Source: Actinomadura sp. J1-007 (GTDB lineage: Bacteria > Actinomycetota > Actinomycetes > Streptosporangiales > Streptosporangiaceae). Taken from it: a stretch of DNA of 64,000 nt. Of this stretch, positions 50,850 through 59,907 are shown piece after piece; the stretch's first letter is position 1, and each line of letters starts with the position of its first letter. The stretch is from assembly GCF_009793335.1 (NCBI RefSeq), contig NZ_WING01000001.1, positions 6,076,001-6,140,000 of the forward strand. Direction: 5' to 3'. Below the pieces are notes generated by a model. That model was not told the origin of the DNA and did not search any database. It worked only from the letters and a program-made list of their open reading frames with translations. The position numbers were made by a program, and so were the translations under genes.

Positions 50850-51578
50850 TCACGCGGTACGAGCCGAGCGCCGGTAACCGTAGACCGCGAAGGCCACGAA
50901 CAGGGCGGCCCAGCCCGCGAGGACCGCGACGCCGAGGAGCGTCGGGGCGTGCCCGTCGGTGATCCGCCAGGACAACTCGCCGTAGCGGTTGATGGGGGTC
51001 GCCTTGGCCACGTTCGTCAGCCATCCCGGGAACGTGGAGATCGGCACCCACAGCCCGCCCAGGAGCGACAGGCCCATGTAGCAGACCAGACCGGCCATCT
51101 GCGCCTGCTGCGCCGTCAGGAGGTATCCGAGGCCGATGCCGAGCACGGCGATGGGGGCGATGCCCAACCACAGCAGTCCCACCACGGCCGCCCACCGGCC
51201 GGCCCCTAGCGAAACCCCGTTCACCAGGCCCCCGGCCAGAGAGACCGCGAGGATCGGAGGCAGTGTGACCACCATCGCGCAGAGGGTCCGTCCGATGACG
51301 ACGTTGACCGGCCGCAGCGGCAGCAGCCGAAGTTGCCGGATCCAGCCGAGCGGCTTGTCCTCCGCGATGGACACGCCGTTGCCCATGACGGCTCCGATGG
51401 CGCCGAACCCGGCCATGCCCACCATCGAGTAGGCCGCGGCCCCATCGCTCCCTTGCCGACCCAGATCCAGATTGGTGAAGACCAGGTACATCACCAGGGG
51501 AGAGATGAGGCTCATCACCAGATAGCCGGGGTCGCGCAGGAGGCGCACCATTTCCAGGCGTACGTAGGCCAGCGTCAT
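50850..51578 (-). CDS. ABC-2 type transporter permease
   Basis: A 242-residue integral membrane protein with six predicted helices (such as D-P-G-Y-L-V-M-S-L-I-S-P-L-V-M-Y-L-V-F near the start). The A-G-L-V-C-Y-M-G-L-S-L-L-G-G-L-W-V-P segment matches the ABC2_membrane signature. Its ATG overlaps the ATPase stop (ATGA at 51575-51578), indicating translational coupling and one exporter complex. It likely moves a drug, lipid or peptide outward. Confidence 0.9.
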   Translation of the reverse strand: MTLAYVRLEMVRLLRDPGYLVMSLISPLVMYLVFTNLDLGRQGSDGAAAYSMVGMAGFGAIGAVMGNGVSIAEDKPLGWIRQLRLLPLRPVNVVIGRTLCAMVVTLPPILAVSLAGGLVNGVSLGAGRWAAVVGLLWLGIAPIAVLGIGLGYLLTAQQAQMAGLVCYMGLSLLGGLWVPISTFPGWLTNVAKATPINRYGELSWRITDGHAPTLLGVAVLAGWAALFVAFAVYGYRRSARTA

Positions 51579-52552
51579 CGGTTCTCTCCAGCGCTCGTCA
51601 GGTTGTCGCGAGTGCTCGTCAGGGCGAGGAAGGCTTCTTCCAGGCCCGCACCCGTCACTTCTAGGTTGCGGACGTGGCCAGCCTTGGCGAGGGCTAGGAC
51701 CGTCGCGTCGGAATCGGTGGTGTGGAGTCGCGCGCGCGTACCCCGGACCTCCGTGCTGGCGACGCCCGGCAGGCCGCCCAGCGAGTCGAACGTCACCGCC
51801 GCCGGAGCGTCGAGGTCGAAGCTGACCGTCCGGCCGGGCACCCGCTGCTTGATCTGCTCGCTCGTCCCGTCGGCGATGACGCGACCCCTGTCGACGACCA
51901 CGATCCGGTCCGCGTAGTCGTCCGCCTCGTCCAGGTAGTGGGTCGAGAACAGGACGGTGCTGCCGCCTTCCGCGTACGCGCGGATGCTCGTCCACAGGCC
52001 ACGCCGGGATTCGATGTCCAGGCCGGTGGTCGGCTCGTCCAGCACGATGAGCTCTGGAGCGCCGGCGACCGCGAGGGCGAAGCGAACACGCTGCGCCTGC
52101 CCGCCCGACAGCCCGTTGGCGCGACGTCCCGCCAACTCGGTGATCCGCGCCGTTTCCAGCAGATCGTCTAGGGACGGGACCGCGGTGGCCTGCGACGGCT
52201 GGTTGCCGCGCTTCGCCGCGTAGGAGCGGCGTACGAACCCGACCAGTTCCCGTACCGTCACCCCCGGGATGAGTCGGCCGCTCTGCGGCATCGCGCCGAT
52301 GCGTCCGTCCCGGACGGCGCGTTCGGGAGCGCCGCCGAACACCGTCACGCTGCCGGAGTCCGCCTCGACCAGTCCCAGCAGCATCCCGATGGTGGTGGAC
52401 TTCCCTGCGCCGTTCGGGCCGAGCAGGGCGACCGTCCTCCCGCGCGCGAGGCGGAGATCCAAACCGTTCACAGCACGCACCGGCCCATAACTTTTCGTCA
52501 CGCCGTCGAAGACCACCGCGTCGTTCGGCGGCACCGGATTCCTGTTCGCCAT
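51575..52552 (-). CDS. ABC transporter ATP-binding protein (drug/lipid exporter type)
   Basis: A 325-residue ATPase. Walker A L-L-G-P-N-G-A-G-K-S-T-T is near residue 46, the signature L-S-G-G-Q-A-Q-R-V-R follows, Walker B is E-L-I-V-L-D-E-P-T-T-G-L-D, and a C-terminal DUF4162-like regulatory domain is present. ATG 52552 stands 7 nt after TAGCGT on the minus strand, suggesting a leaderless operon mRNA. First gene of ATPase-permease-kinase-regulator. Confidence 0.93.
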   Translation of the reverse strand: MANRNPVPPNDAVVFDGVTKSYGPVRAVNGLDLRLARGRTVALLGPNGAGKSTTIGMLLGLVEADSGSVTVFGGAPERAVRDGRIGAMPQSGRLIPGVTVRELVGFVRRSYAAKRGNQPSQATAVPSLDDLLETARITELAGRRANGLSGGQAQRVRFALAVAGAPELIVLDEPTTGLDIESRRGLWTSIRAYAEGGSTVLFSTHYLDEADDYADRIVVVDRGRVIADGTSEQIKQRVPGRTVSFDLDAPAAVTFDSLGGLPGVASTEVRGTRARLHTTDSDATVLALAKAGHVRNLEVTGAGLEEAFLALTSTRDNLTSAGENR

Positions 52553-52737
52553 GCCGACAACGCTAGGAATCGGGCCGCTTCCCCCGGCAGAGCCAGGCAT
52601 CCACTCCTGGGCAGTACAAATGTCCCGGTCCACGGGGGAACGGCCACTGACGATCTTTGCGCGCGCGCCACGCCGGGGGCCAACGAACCGGACGCCGGGA
52701 GTGCCCTTCGGCCGGGACCTACGCTTTACTCGATTTA

Positions 52738-55419
52738 ATGGCTTCGTACGGCAGGAGGTCCCGTTCTCGCCCCGCGGTGGGCACCGCGGCGCGGGATCTT
52801 TTCGAGCGCCTGCGGTCGCGCTACTTCCAGATTCCGCCCGGCCTGCGCTTCCTGGGCGGCGTTCTGCTGGTCGCGGTGGCGCTGTCCGCAATGGTGGTCC
52901 TGAACGGACCGGTGCTCGGCACCGCCGCGTTCGCGGTGATCCTGCTGATCGTCGTGCACCTCACGCTGCGCTCGCCCGCGGGGATGGCGGTCGTCTCGGT
53001 CATCGTCGGCTGGATGGCGGTGTCGGTCCCCCTGGGCCACCTGTTTCCCGGACACCGCCACCCCCCGTACCTGACGCCCGCACTGCTGCTCGCCCTGCTG
53101 GCCCTGCCCGTGGCGTTCGTCGCGCTACGGCTCCGCGGGTACGCGCCGTGGCGTACGGCGGTACTCGCTCTGGGAGCCGCGGGCGTGGCGACGGCCGCCG
53201 CCGCGCATCCGCTTCCGGAGCTGAACGTCGGCCCCGCATGGGGAGCGGCCCTTGTCGTGCTCGCCTACCGCTGGAACCAGGCCCGGCGCAGCGTGCCCGC
53301 CGAGGCGTACGAGACGGGCTGGGTGCAGGAGCAGGCCAGTCCCAAGGGAGACACCACCGGGCCGCCCCGCAAACCCCCGTCCGACCGTGGACGCCGAGAC
53401 CGAAAAGGCGGAGGCGGCTTCAAGCCGGGGCCGCGCCCCGATCCCAACGGAGACGGCCCCCGCAAGGACGGTCCGCGCGGTGGCGGGCCGACTGCCGTCG
53501 GCGGCGGTCCCGCAGGGGACACGGGCGGCGGAACGGCCGGTGACGACCGCGCGGGCGCGGCGGGAGTCCCGGTGGCGACCCAGGCCGCCTACGAGCAGCT
53601 CGCCGCGGCCCAGGCGGCCGATGTCGCGACCGTCGTCGAAGACCCCGAGACCGGGGACGCCCGGTCACCGGAGGAGGAACCCGAGATCTCAGTCGCCGAC
53701 GCCCTCGCCGAACTGGAGGCCATGATCGGGCTGGAGCCGGTGAAACGCCAGGTCCGCTCGATCGCCGCCTCCATCGAGGCCGCGCATCTGCGCGCCGCCG
53801 CCGGCGTGCCCACCGAGAAGCCCATGCGGCACTTCGTGTTCGTCGGCCCGCCCGGCACCGGCAAGACCACCGTCGCACGCGTCCTCGCAAAGATCTTCTA
53901 CGCGTTCGGGCTGCTCCCCGCCCCCACGGTGGTCGAGGCGCACCGCGCCGACCTGGTGGGGGAGTTCCTCGGCGCCACCGCCATCAAGACCAACCAGCTC
54001 GTCGACTCCGCGCTCGGCGGGATACTGTTCATCGACGAGGCGTACGGCCTGGTCAACGCGGCGGAGGGCCAGCCCGACCGGTTCGGCAACGAGGCCGTGC
54101 AGGCGCTGCTCAAACGCGCGGAGGACGACCGCGACAACCTCGTCATCATCCTCGCCGGCTACGAGGCGCAGATGGCGGAGTTCCTGGACTCCAACCCTGG
54201 GCTCGCCTCACGGTTCGGCACGCGCGTGCACTTCCCGTCGTACCGTCCGCGGGAACTGCTCCAGATCGCCGACTACCACACCGGCCTCCGGGAGGACCGC
54301 CTCGACGAGGAGGCCCGCCGTACGCTCGCGGTCCGCTTCGAGGAGGTTGAACGGCGCGGCATCGTGGACGAGCTCGGCAACGGCCGTTTCGTGCGGTCCT
54401 TGACCGAAGCCGCCGCACGCGCGCGGGACATGCGCGTGGTCGGCGCGGACGATCCCGTACGGGAGGGTCACCATCCGACGGCGGACGACCTCGTCACGCT
54501 GCGCGCGGAGGACGTCGACTCCGCGTTCGCGGAGGTCACCGAGAGGTTCCGCGGGTACGCGGACACACCGACCCTGGACGAGGCGCTCGGCTCCCTCGAC
54601 GCGATGATCGGGCTGGAGCCGGTGAAACGGCAGGTCCGCGAGATCGCCGCGCAGCTCCAGGTCGCGAAGATGCGCCACGACCAAGGGCTCGTCACACGCC
54701 CGCCCATGCGGCACTTCGTGTTCACCGGACCGCCCGGCACCGGGAAGACCACGGTCGCGCGCGTGCTCGGCCGCATCTTCGCCGCGTACGGCCTGCTCGC
54801 GCGCCCCGAGGTGGTGGAGGCCCAGCGCGCGGACCTGGTGGGCGAGCATCTCGGCGCCACCGCGCTCAAGACCAACAAGGTGGTCGATTCGGCGCTCGGC
54901 GGAGTGCTGTTCGTGGACGAGGCGTACGCGTTGAGCAACCCGGGCTACTCCGGCGGCGACGCGTTCGGCGCCGAGGCCGTGCAGGTGCTCCTGAAACGCG
55001 CCGAGGACGACCGGGATCGCCTCGTTGTCGTCTTGGCGGGCTACGAGGCCGACATGGACCGTTTCCTGTCCTCCAACCCGGGTCTGGCCTCCCGCTTCGA
55101 CGTACGGGTCGATTTCCCGTCGTACGGCCCGGACGAACTGCTCCGCATCGCGCAGCTCATCGCCGAGCACGACGGCGACCAGTGGGAGGAACGGGCTCTG
55201 GACGATCTGGCCCTCGTGTTCCAGCGCGCGTGCGGAACAGGCCGGATCGACGAGCTCGGCAACGGCCGTTTCGCGCGTTCCCTCTACGAGAAGGCGTGCG
55301 CGTACCGCGCTCTGCGCGCCGCGGAACTGGGATCCGCCGCGACCGCCGCAGACCTCACCGTCCTCACCGCGGAGGACGTCCGCGACGCGTTCGCGGACCT
55401 GGCGCACCGCCTCGCCTGA
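52738..55419 (+). CDS. membrane-anchored tandem AAA ATPase (CbxX/CfxQ/SpoVK type)
   Basis: An 893-residue protein. Residues about 38-180 contain four to six hydrophobic helices (for example L-L-L-A-L-L-A-L-P-V-A-F-V-A), then a Gly/Pro/Lys-rich linker. Two CbxX-type AAA modules follow with Walker A G-P-P-G-T-G-K-T-T at about 371 and 664, Walker B I-L-F-I-D-E-A-Y-G and V-L-F-V-D-E-A-Y-A, each opening with M-I-G-L-E-P-V-K-R-Q-V-R. Soluble members activate Rubisco or serve as EccA in type VII secretion; a membrane-anchored double version is unusual. ATG 52738 is 7 nt after TTTACT. Confidence 0.82.
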   Translation: MASYGRRSRSRPAVGTAARDLFERLRSRYFQIPPGLRFLGGVLLVAVALSAMVVLNGPVLGTAAFAVILLIVVHLTLRSPAGMAVVSVIVGWMAVSVPLGHLFPGHRHPPYLTPALLLALLALPVAFVALRLRGYAPWRTAVLALGAAGVATAAAAHPLPELNVGPAWGAALVVLAYRWNQARRSVPAEAYETGWVQEQASPKGDTTGPPRKPPSDRGRRDRKGGGGFKPGPRPDPNGDGPRKDGPRGGGPTAVGGGPAGDTGGGTAGDDRAGAAGVPVATQAAYEQLAAAQAADVATVVEDPETGDARSPEEEPEISVADALAELEAMIGLEPVKRQVRSIAASIEAAHLRAAAGVPTEKPMRHFVFVGPPGTGKTTVARVLAKIFYAFGLLPAPTVVEAHRADLVGEFLGATAIKTNQLVDSALGGILFIDEAYGLVNAAEGQPDRFGNEAVQALLKRAEDDRDNLVIILAGYEAQMAEFLDSNPGLASRFGTRVHFPSYRPRELLQIADYHTGLREDRLDEEARRTLAVRFEEVERRGIVDELGNGRFVRSLTEAAARARDMRVVGADDPVREGHHPTADDLVTLRAEDVDSAFAEVTERFRGYADTPTLDEALGSLDAMIGLEPVKRQVREIAAQLQVAKMRHDQGLVTRPPMRHFVFTGPPGTGKTTVARVLGRIFAAYGLLARPEVVEAQRADLVGEHLGATALKTNKVVDSALGGVLFVDEAYALSNPGYSGGDAFGAEAVQVLLKRAEDDRDRLVVVLAGYEADMDRFLSSNPGLASRFDVRVDFPSYGPDELLRIAQLIAEHDGDQWEERALDDLALVFQRACGTGRIDELGNGRFARSLYEKACAYRALRAAELGSAATAADLTVLTAEDVRDAFADLAHRLA

Positions 55420-55497
55420 CCGGCGCCGCGCGGATCGGCACGCAATGCCGACCTGCGAGGACGAGTCCTGTCGGTGGCGTGCGATGTAATCAGGCGT

Positions 55498-56583
55498 ATG
55501 GAATCGATCTCCTGGGCGAGGGCGCTCGCGTGGCGGTCGCGGCGGCAGTTCATCGACCCCGCCGGCGACGCCGCGGCGACCGGGATCGCCCGGCGGCTGG
55601 CCGGGATCCAGGCGCAGGTCGCCTCGTCCGCCGAGCTGGCGGTCGCGGTCAGGCAGGAGAGGCCCGTCCCCGGGGAGGTCCCGCGCGCGCTGTGGGAGGA
55701 ACGCTCGCTGGTCAAGACCTGGGCGATGCGCGGCACGCTGCACCTGCTGCCCGCCGACGAGGCGGCGGCCTATCTCGCGCTGTGCGCGACGGTCCGCAAC
55801 TGGGAGAAACCGAGCTGGCAGAAGAACTTCGGCGCCACCCCGGCCGACCTGGAGGCGATCGCCGCCGCCACTACCGGCGCGCTCGCGGACAGAGCGGCGC
55901 TCACACGGGAGGAACTCGCAACGGCCATCCTGGACGAGACCGGGTCCACCCGTCTGGCCGGGATGCTCGGCTCCGGCTGGGGCGTTCTGCTCAAGCCCCT
56001 CGCCTGGTGGGGAGTGCTCTGCCACGGACCGTCCCAGGGGACGAAGGTCACATTCACCGCACCGTCCACCTGGTTGAGCGGCTGGAAGGGCATACCTGAG
56101 GTCGAGGACGCCGCGCGCATCGTGATCCGGGCGTTCCTGGGGGCTCACGGGCCCGCGACTCCAGAGATGTTCGACAACTGGCTGATGCGCAAGCTGAGCC
56201 GGAAGCGCGACGTGAAGGACTGGTTCGCCGCCGTTGAGGACGACCTCGCCCTGGTCGACGTCGAGGGCGTGCCCATGTGGGTGCTGGCGGAGCATCTCGA
56301 CGAGTTGCTCTCCACGGAGCCAACGCGTTCGGTACGGCTGCTGGGGGCGTTTGATCAGTACGTCCTCGGCGCCGGTACGAGCGCGGCCTATCTGATCCCT
56401 GCCGAACGACGGGCGGAGGTCAGCCGCAAGGCGGGCTGGATCTCCCCGGTCGTTCTCTACGAGGGACGCGTCGCGGGCGTCTGGGAGCCCGTCGGCGACG
56501 ACATCGCCGTGACCACGTTCGAAGACGTCCCGCCCGGACTTCTGGCCGCGGAGACGGATCGTCTACGGGCTCTCCTCGCCTGA
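55498..56583 (+). CDS. winged-helix DNA-binding / YcaQ-AlkZ family protein (HTH_42)
   Basis: A 361-residue protein. It opens R-A-L-A-W-R-S-R-R-Q-F, then G-I-Q-A-Q-V-A-S-S-A-E-L and L-V-K-T-W-A-M-R-G-T-L-H-L-L. The Q-x-Q motif near residue 33 is the one used catalytically in AlkZ, a DNA glycosylase that unhooks interstrand crosslinks and is often found beside genotoxin clusters. ATG 55498 lies 7 nt after TGTAAT. It is a solitary gene here; repair activity is inferred from the family. Confidence 0.87.
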   Translation: MESISWARALAWRSRRQFIDPAGDAAATGIARRLAGIQAQVASSAELAVAVRQERPVPGEVPRALWEERSLVKTWAMRGTLHLLPADEAAAYLALCATVRNWEKPSWQKNFGATPADLEAIAAATTGALADRAALTREELATAILDETGSTRLAGMLGSGWGVLLKPLAWWGVLCHGPSQGTKVTFTAPSTWLSGWKGIPEVEDAARIVIRAFLGAHGPATPEMFDNWLMRKLSRKRDVKDWFAAVEDDLALVDVEGVPMWVLAEHLDELLSTEPTRSVRLLGAFDQYVLGAGTSAAYLIPAERRAEVSRKAGWISPVVLYEGRVAGVWEPVGDDIAVTTFEDVPPGLLAAETDRLRALLA

Positions 56584-56648
56584 CCCGCTCGGGCCTCTGC
56601 AATTCCGCCCGGCGGATGACGTACGAGCCCTGTACCGCCCCCTGAGAG

Positions 56649-57539
56649 TCACGAATCGCAGGGATGCCGACCGCGTTCCGGGGCAGGAACGCCTCCCGCG
56701 GTGGCCGTCGCGAGGAGGCGCAGGGCCGCTTCGGACGGCGAGCCGTGCTCGGCCGTGTAGGTGACGACCCGGTGTTCCGGATGGTCCGGGAGTTGCAGGG
56801 GCTGCTGCGTGAGCGTCAGCGTCCCGACGAGGGGATGACGGTAGTCGCGGGTAGCGTGGCCGCACACGCTCACCTGGTAGGCGCTCCAGAGAGCCGCGAA
56901 ATCCGGGCTCTTGACGATGAGTTCGCCGATCAGGGCGGTCAGCCGGGCGTCGTCCGGGTGACGTGCGGCGGTGACACGGAGGTGCGACACGATCTCCTGC
57001 GCCTTGTGCCTCCAGTCGGCGAACAGCTCGCGCATGTGAGGGTCGAGGAACACCATCGTCGCCAGGTTGGGCCGGCCGGAAGCCTTCTCGGGAGCGCTGT
57101 ACGGCTCATGCCCGGCGAGAAGGGCGTGACCAAGGCGGTTCCAGGCGAGGATGTCGTTCCGGCGTCCCAGCACGATCGCGGGCACGTCGGGCATGGCGTC
57201 GAGGAGCTGCCGCAGCCCAGGGCCGAGCCGTTCGGGCGGAGGTCTGCGAGGGGCGGGCCGGGACGGACGGGCCAGCTCGCGCAGATGCCCCCGCTCGTTG
57301 TCGGAGAGGCGGAGCGCGTCCGCCAGAGCGTCGAGGACGGCGTCCGAGGCGTTCTTGCTCTGCCCCTGTTCCAGGCGCGTGTAGTACTGGATGCTCACCC
57401 CGGCGAGCTGCGCCAGCTCCTCCCGGCGGAGACCGGGCACCCTGCGGCGCGCCCCGTACGCGACGAGGCCGACGTCCTCCGGTTGCAGACGCGCCCTACG
57501 TGACCTCAGGAAATCCCCGAGATCTGCGTGCCGTTCCAT
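56649..57539 (-). CDS. Xre family regulator with MmyB-like ligand domain
   Basis: A 296-residue protein. An N-terminal HTH_31 (F-L-R-S-R-R-A-R-L, then R-V-P-G-L-R-R-E-E-L-A-Q-L-A-G-V-S-I-Q-Y-Y-T-R-L-E-Q-G) is followed by an MmyB PAS-like domain (I-L-A-W-N-R-L-G-H-A-L-L, E-L-F-A-D-W, Y-R-H-P-L-V-G-T-L-T-L). MmyB regulators bind fatty-acid-like ligands. It is divergent from an MFS pump, its probable target. The start at 57539 is 7 nt after CATACT, likely leaderless. Confidence 0.93.
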   Translation of the reverse strand: MERHADLGDFLRSRRARLQPEDVGLVAYGARRRVPGLRREELAQLAGVSIQYYTRLEQGQSKNASDAVLDALADALRLSDNERGHLRELARPSRPAPRRPPPERLGPGLRQLLDAMPDVPAIVLGRRNDILAWNRLGHALLAGHEPYSAPEKASGRPNLATMVFLDPHMRELFADWRHKAQEIVSHLRVTAARHPDDARLTALIGELIVKSPDFAALWSAYQVSVCGHATRDYRHPLVGTLTLTQQPLQLPDHPEHRVVTYTAEHGSPSEAALRLLATATAGGVPAPERGRHPCDS

Positions 57540-57554
57540 GACATCCAGTATGTC
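57540..57554. promoter_or_regulatory. GACAT-N5-ATGTC dyad over the Xre regulator promoter
   Basis: GACATCCAGTATGTC has perfect 5-bp arms and contains the minus-strand -10 CATACT immediately before the regulator start, suiting autorepression. The MFS start is about 130 nt away. Confidence 0.5.
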
Positions 57555-57682
57555 CGGCGGAGCCGCATGGTTCCTGTCCCTGGGAGTGGTACCAATCGGC
57601 GGGGTCTGGGCAGGGAGCCGAGGGACTTCGAGGGTTTTCCGTGGACGGCGGGCAGTCCGCCGTCGGAAACGGAAGGCGCATC

Positions 57683-59101
57683 TTGTCCCTCACCACCCGC
57701 GCACGCGCTGAGGAGGCGCGGCTGTCCGCGCGCCACCGACTGCTGCTGGTGCTGTTGCTCGGCGCGCAGTTCGTCCTGGCAGTCGACTTCTCGATCCTGA
57801 ACGTCGCCCTCCCCGCCCTCGGTGACGGCCTGGGGTTCTCCCTCGGAGGATTGCAGTGGGTGGCGACCGCGTTCGCCCTTCCGGCCGCGGGCTTCACGCT
57901 GCTCGCCGGCAGGATCGCCGACCTGTTCGGTCGCCGCCTGCTGTTCGTGACCGGACTGGTGCTGCTGGCCGCCGGTTCCGTCGTCGGGGGCCTCGCGAAC
58001 GGGCCCGGCGTCCTTCTCACGGGCCGCGTACTGCAAGGTCTGGCCACAGCGGTCGCCACACCGGCCGCGCTGTCACTGCTGACGACATCGTTCCCGGAAG
58101 GACCTCTACGACAGCGGGCGCTGGGGCTGAACGGGGCGTTGATGTCGGCCGGTTTCGCCAGTGGGGCGTTCTTCGGCGGCATCCTCACGGAACTGCTGTC
58201 GTGGAGGTGGGCGTTCCTGGTCAACGCCCCTGTCGCGGTCGTGCTGCTCGCCGCGACCCCCGCACTCGTGCGTGGGGACCGGCGCGACCGCGACGTCCGC
58301 CTCGACATCCCGGGAGCGGTCACGGTCACCGCGGGCCTCCTCGCGCTCGTGTACGGCGTCACAGAGGCCGGACAGGCGGGCTGGGAAGACCCGACCGCCC
58401 TCGGGCTCGTGGCGGCCGGTCTCGTCCTTCTGGGCGCGTTCGGAGCCATCGAGGCGAAGGTGGGGGAGCCGCTCGCCTCCCCGCGCGTGCTCGCGCGGCG
58501 CACCGTCGGCTGGGGCAACTTCGGCGGCCTGTTCGTCGTCGCCATGCAGACGTCCGTGATCTTCCTGCTCACGCTGTACCTGCAAGACGTCCTCGGCTAC
58601 TCGCCGTTCGCCACCGGACTGGTGTTCGGGGTCCCGGGCGCCGTCGCCGCGGCGGCCGGATTCTTCGCTCCGCGATGGATCGGCCGTGTCGGCGCCCATG
58701 CCGGACTGGCCGGCAGCCTGGCGCTCATGGCCGCCGCCAACGGAACGCTCCTGTTCCTCGGCACGGACCGCATGTGGGTGGTCCTGGTGCTGATCGCGGG
58801 CGCGGCGGGCATCATCGGCAACATCTACGGCATCGTCGCCTACACCCTGACCGCGACGTCGGGGCTTCCCGATCACGAGCAAGGGCTGGCGACCGGGCTG
58901 ACCACGATGACGATGCAGATCGGCATGACCCTGGGCATCCCGCTCATCAGCGCAGTCGCGAACGCGCGCACGGGAGCGTCCCGTTCCCCCGGTGCGATCG
59001 TGGACGGTCTCCGTGTCGCGATCGGCGTTGACGTCGCCCTCACCTGCGCCGCCGCTCTTCTCGTAGCGCTGTTCCTCATGCGCCCCGCGCACGCCCGGTG
59101 A
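57683..59101 (+). CDS. MFS transporter (DHA2 family)
   Basis: A 472-residue transporter with about 14 helices. Helix 1 has F-V-L-A-V-D-F-S-I-L-N-V-A-L-P, motif A is G-R-I-A-D-L-F-G-R-R-L-L, and motif C-like glycines occur in helix 5. Likely proton-driven drug efflux. The TTG at 57683 is preferred (GGAAGG 6 nt upstream); the GTG at 57641, with GAGGG, is a workable alternative adding 14 residues. The neighbouring MmyB-type regulator probably controls it. Confidence 0.9.
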   Translation: MSLTTRARAEEARLSARHRLLLVLLLGAQFVLAVDFSILNVALPALGDGLGFSLGGLQWVATAFALPAAGFTLLAGRIADLFGRRLLFVTGLVLLAAGSVVGGLANGPGVLLTGRVLQGLATAVATPAALSLLTTSFPEGPLRQRALGLNGALMSAGFASGAFFGGILTELLSWRWAFLVNAPVAVVLLAATPALVRGDRRDRDVRLDIPGAVTVTAGLLALVYGVTEAGQAGWEDPTALGLVAAGLVLLGAFGAIEAKVGEPLASPRVLARRTVGWGNFGGLFVVAMQTSVIFLLTLYLQDVLGYSPFATGLVFGVPGAVAAAAGFFAPRWIGRVGAHAGLAGSLALMAAANGTLLFLGTDRMWVVLVLIAGAAGIIGNIYGIVAYTLTATSGLPDHEQGLATGLTTMTMQIGMTLGIPLISAVANARTGASRSPGAIVDGLRVAIGVDVALTCAAALLVALFLMRPAHAR

Positions 59102-59211
59102 TTTCCCAGCGTGCGTCAGCTATCGGCGTTGCGGCGGAGGAACGCGACCTCGGTCCCCCTGACCGCGCCCTGTCCAACACGACGGAAAGGGGCAAGAGCT
59201 AGGGTGCGTCC

Positions 59212-59907
59212 GTGAGTTCCCAGGAGGAGCCGGTCGAATACCGGCAGACGCGTTACCAGCCGCCCCCCGGCGCGACCGAACTCCTGCTGATACGGCATGG
59301 CGCTTCCCAGGCCGCCCGCCCGGACGCGCCGTTCCCCTTGGTGAACGGCCAAGGCGACCCGGAACTGGCCCCTGAAGGGCACGAGCAAGCCGCACGCGTC
59401 GCCGAGCGCCTCGCGGAGGAGCGGATCGACGCCATCTACGTGACCAGCCTGCGCCGTACCGCCCAGACCGCCGCACCCTTGGCCGAACGGCTCGGGATCG
59501 TCCCTCAGGTGGAAGCGGACCTGCGCGAAGTGCACCTGGGCGAGTGGGAGGGCGGGCTCTTCCGGAAGATGGTGGCCGAGAACGGGCCCATAGCGCAGCG
59601 CCTCTGGGCCGAGGAGCGGTGGGACGTGATTCCCGGCGCGGAACGCGACGAGGCGTTCGCGGAACGAGTGCGTCTCGGCTTGGAACGGATCGCCGCCGCG
59701 CACCCGGACGCACGCATCGCGGTCTTCACCCACGGCGGGGTCATCGGGCAGGCGCTCGCGCTCACCACCGGATCGCGGCCGTTCGCGTTCCTCACCCCGG
59801 ACAACGGATCGATCTCCCGTGTCGTGAGCCTCGGCGGGCACCGTTCCCTACGCGGATACAACGACGTCGCGCATCTCGACCGGGTGTCCTCCGAGTCACT
59901 CACCTGA
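59212..59907 (+). CDS. histidine phosphatase family protein
   Basis: A 231-residue phosphoglycerate-mutase-like phosphatase. L-L-L-I-R-H-G-A-S carries the phosphorylated His, the second R is in T-S-L-R-R-T-A-Q-T-A, E in L-G-E-W-E-G, and the second His is F-T-H-G-G-V. Substrate unknown. The GTG start is 6 nt after TAGGGT, a strong leaderless-type -10. Its 3' end overlaps the pxpC stop region on the other strand by 12 nt. Confidence 0.92.
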   Translation: MSSQEEPVEYRQTRYQPPPGATELLLIRHGASQAARPDAPFPLVNGQGDPELAPEGHEQAARVAERLAEERIDAIYVTSLRRTAQTAAPLAERLGIVPQVEADLREVHLGEWEGGLFRKMVAENGPIAQRLWAEERWDVIPGAERDEAFAERVRLGLERIAAAHPDARIAVFTHGGVIGQALALTTGSRPFAFLTPDNGSISRVVSLGGHRSLRGYNDVAHLDRVSSESLT

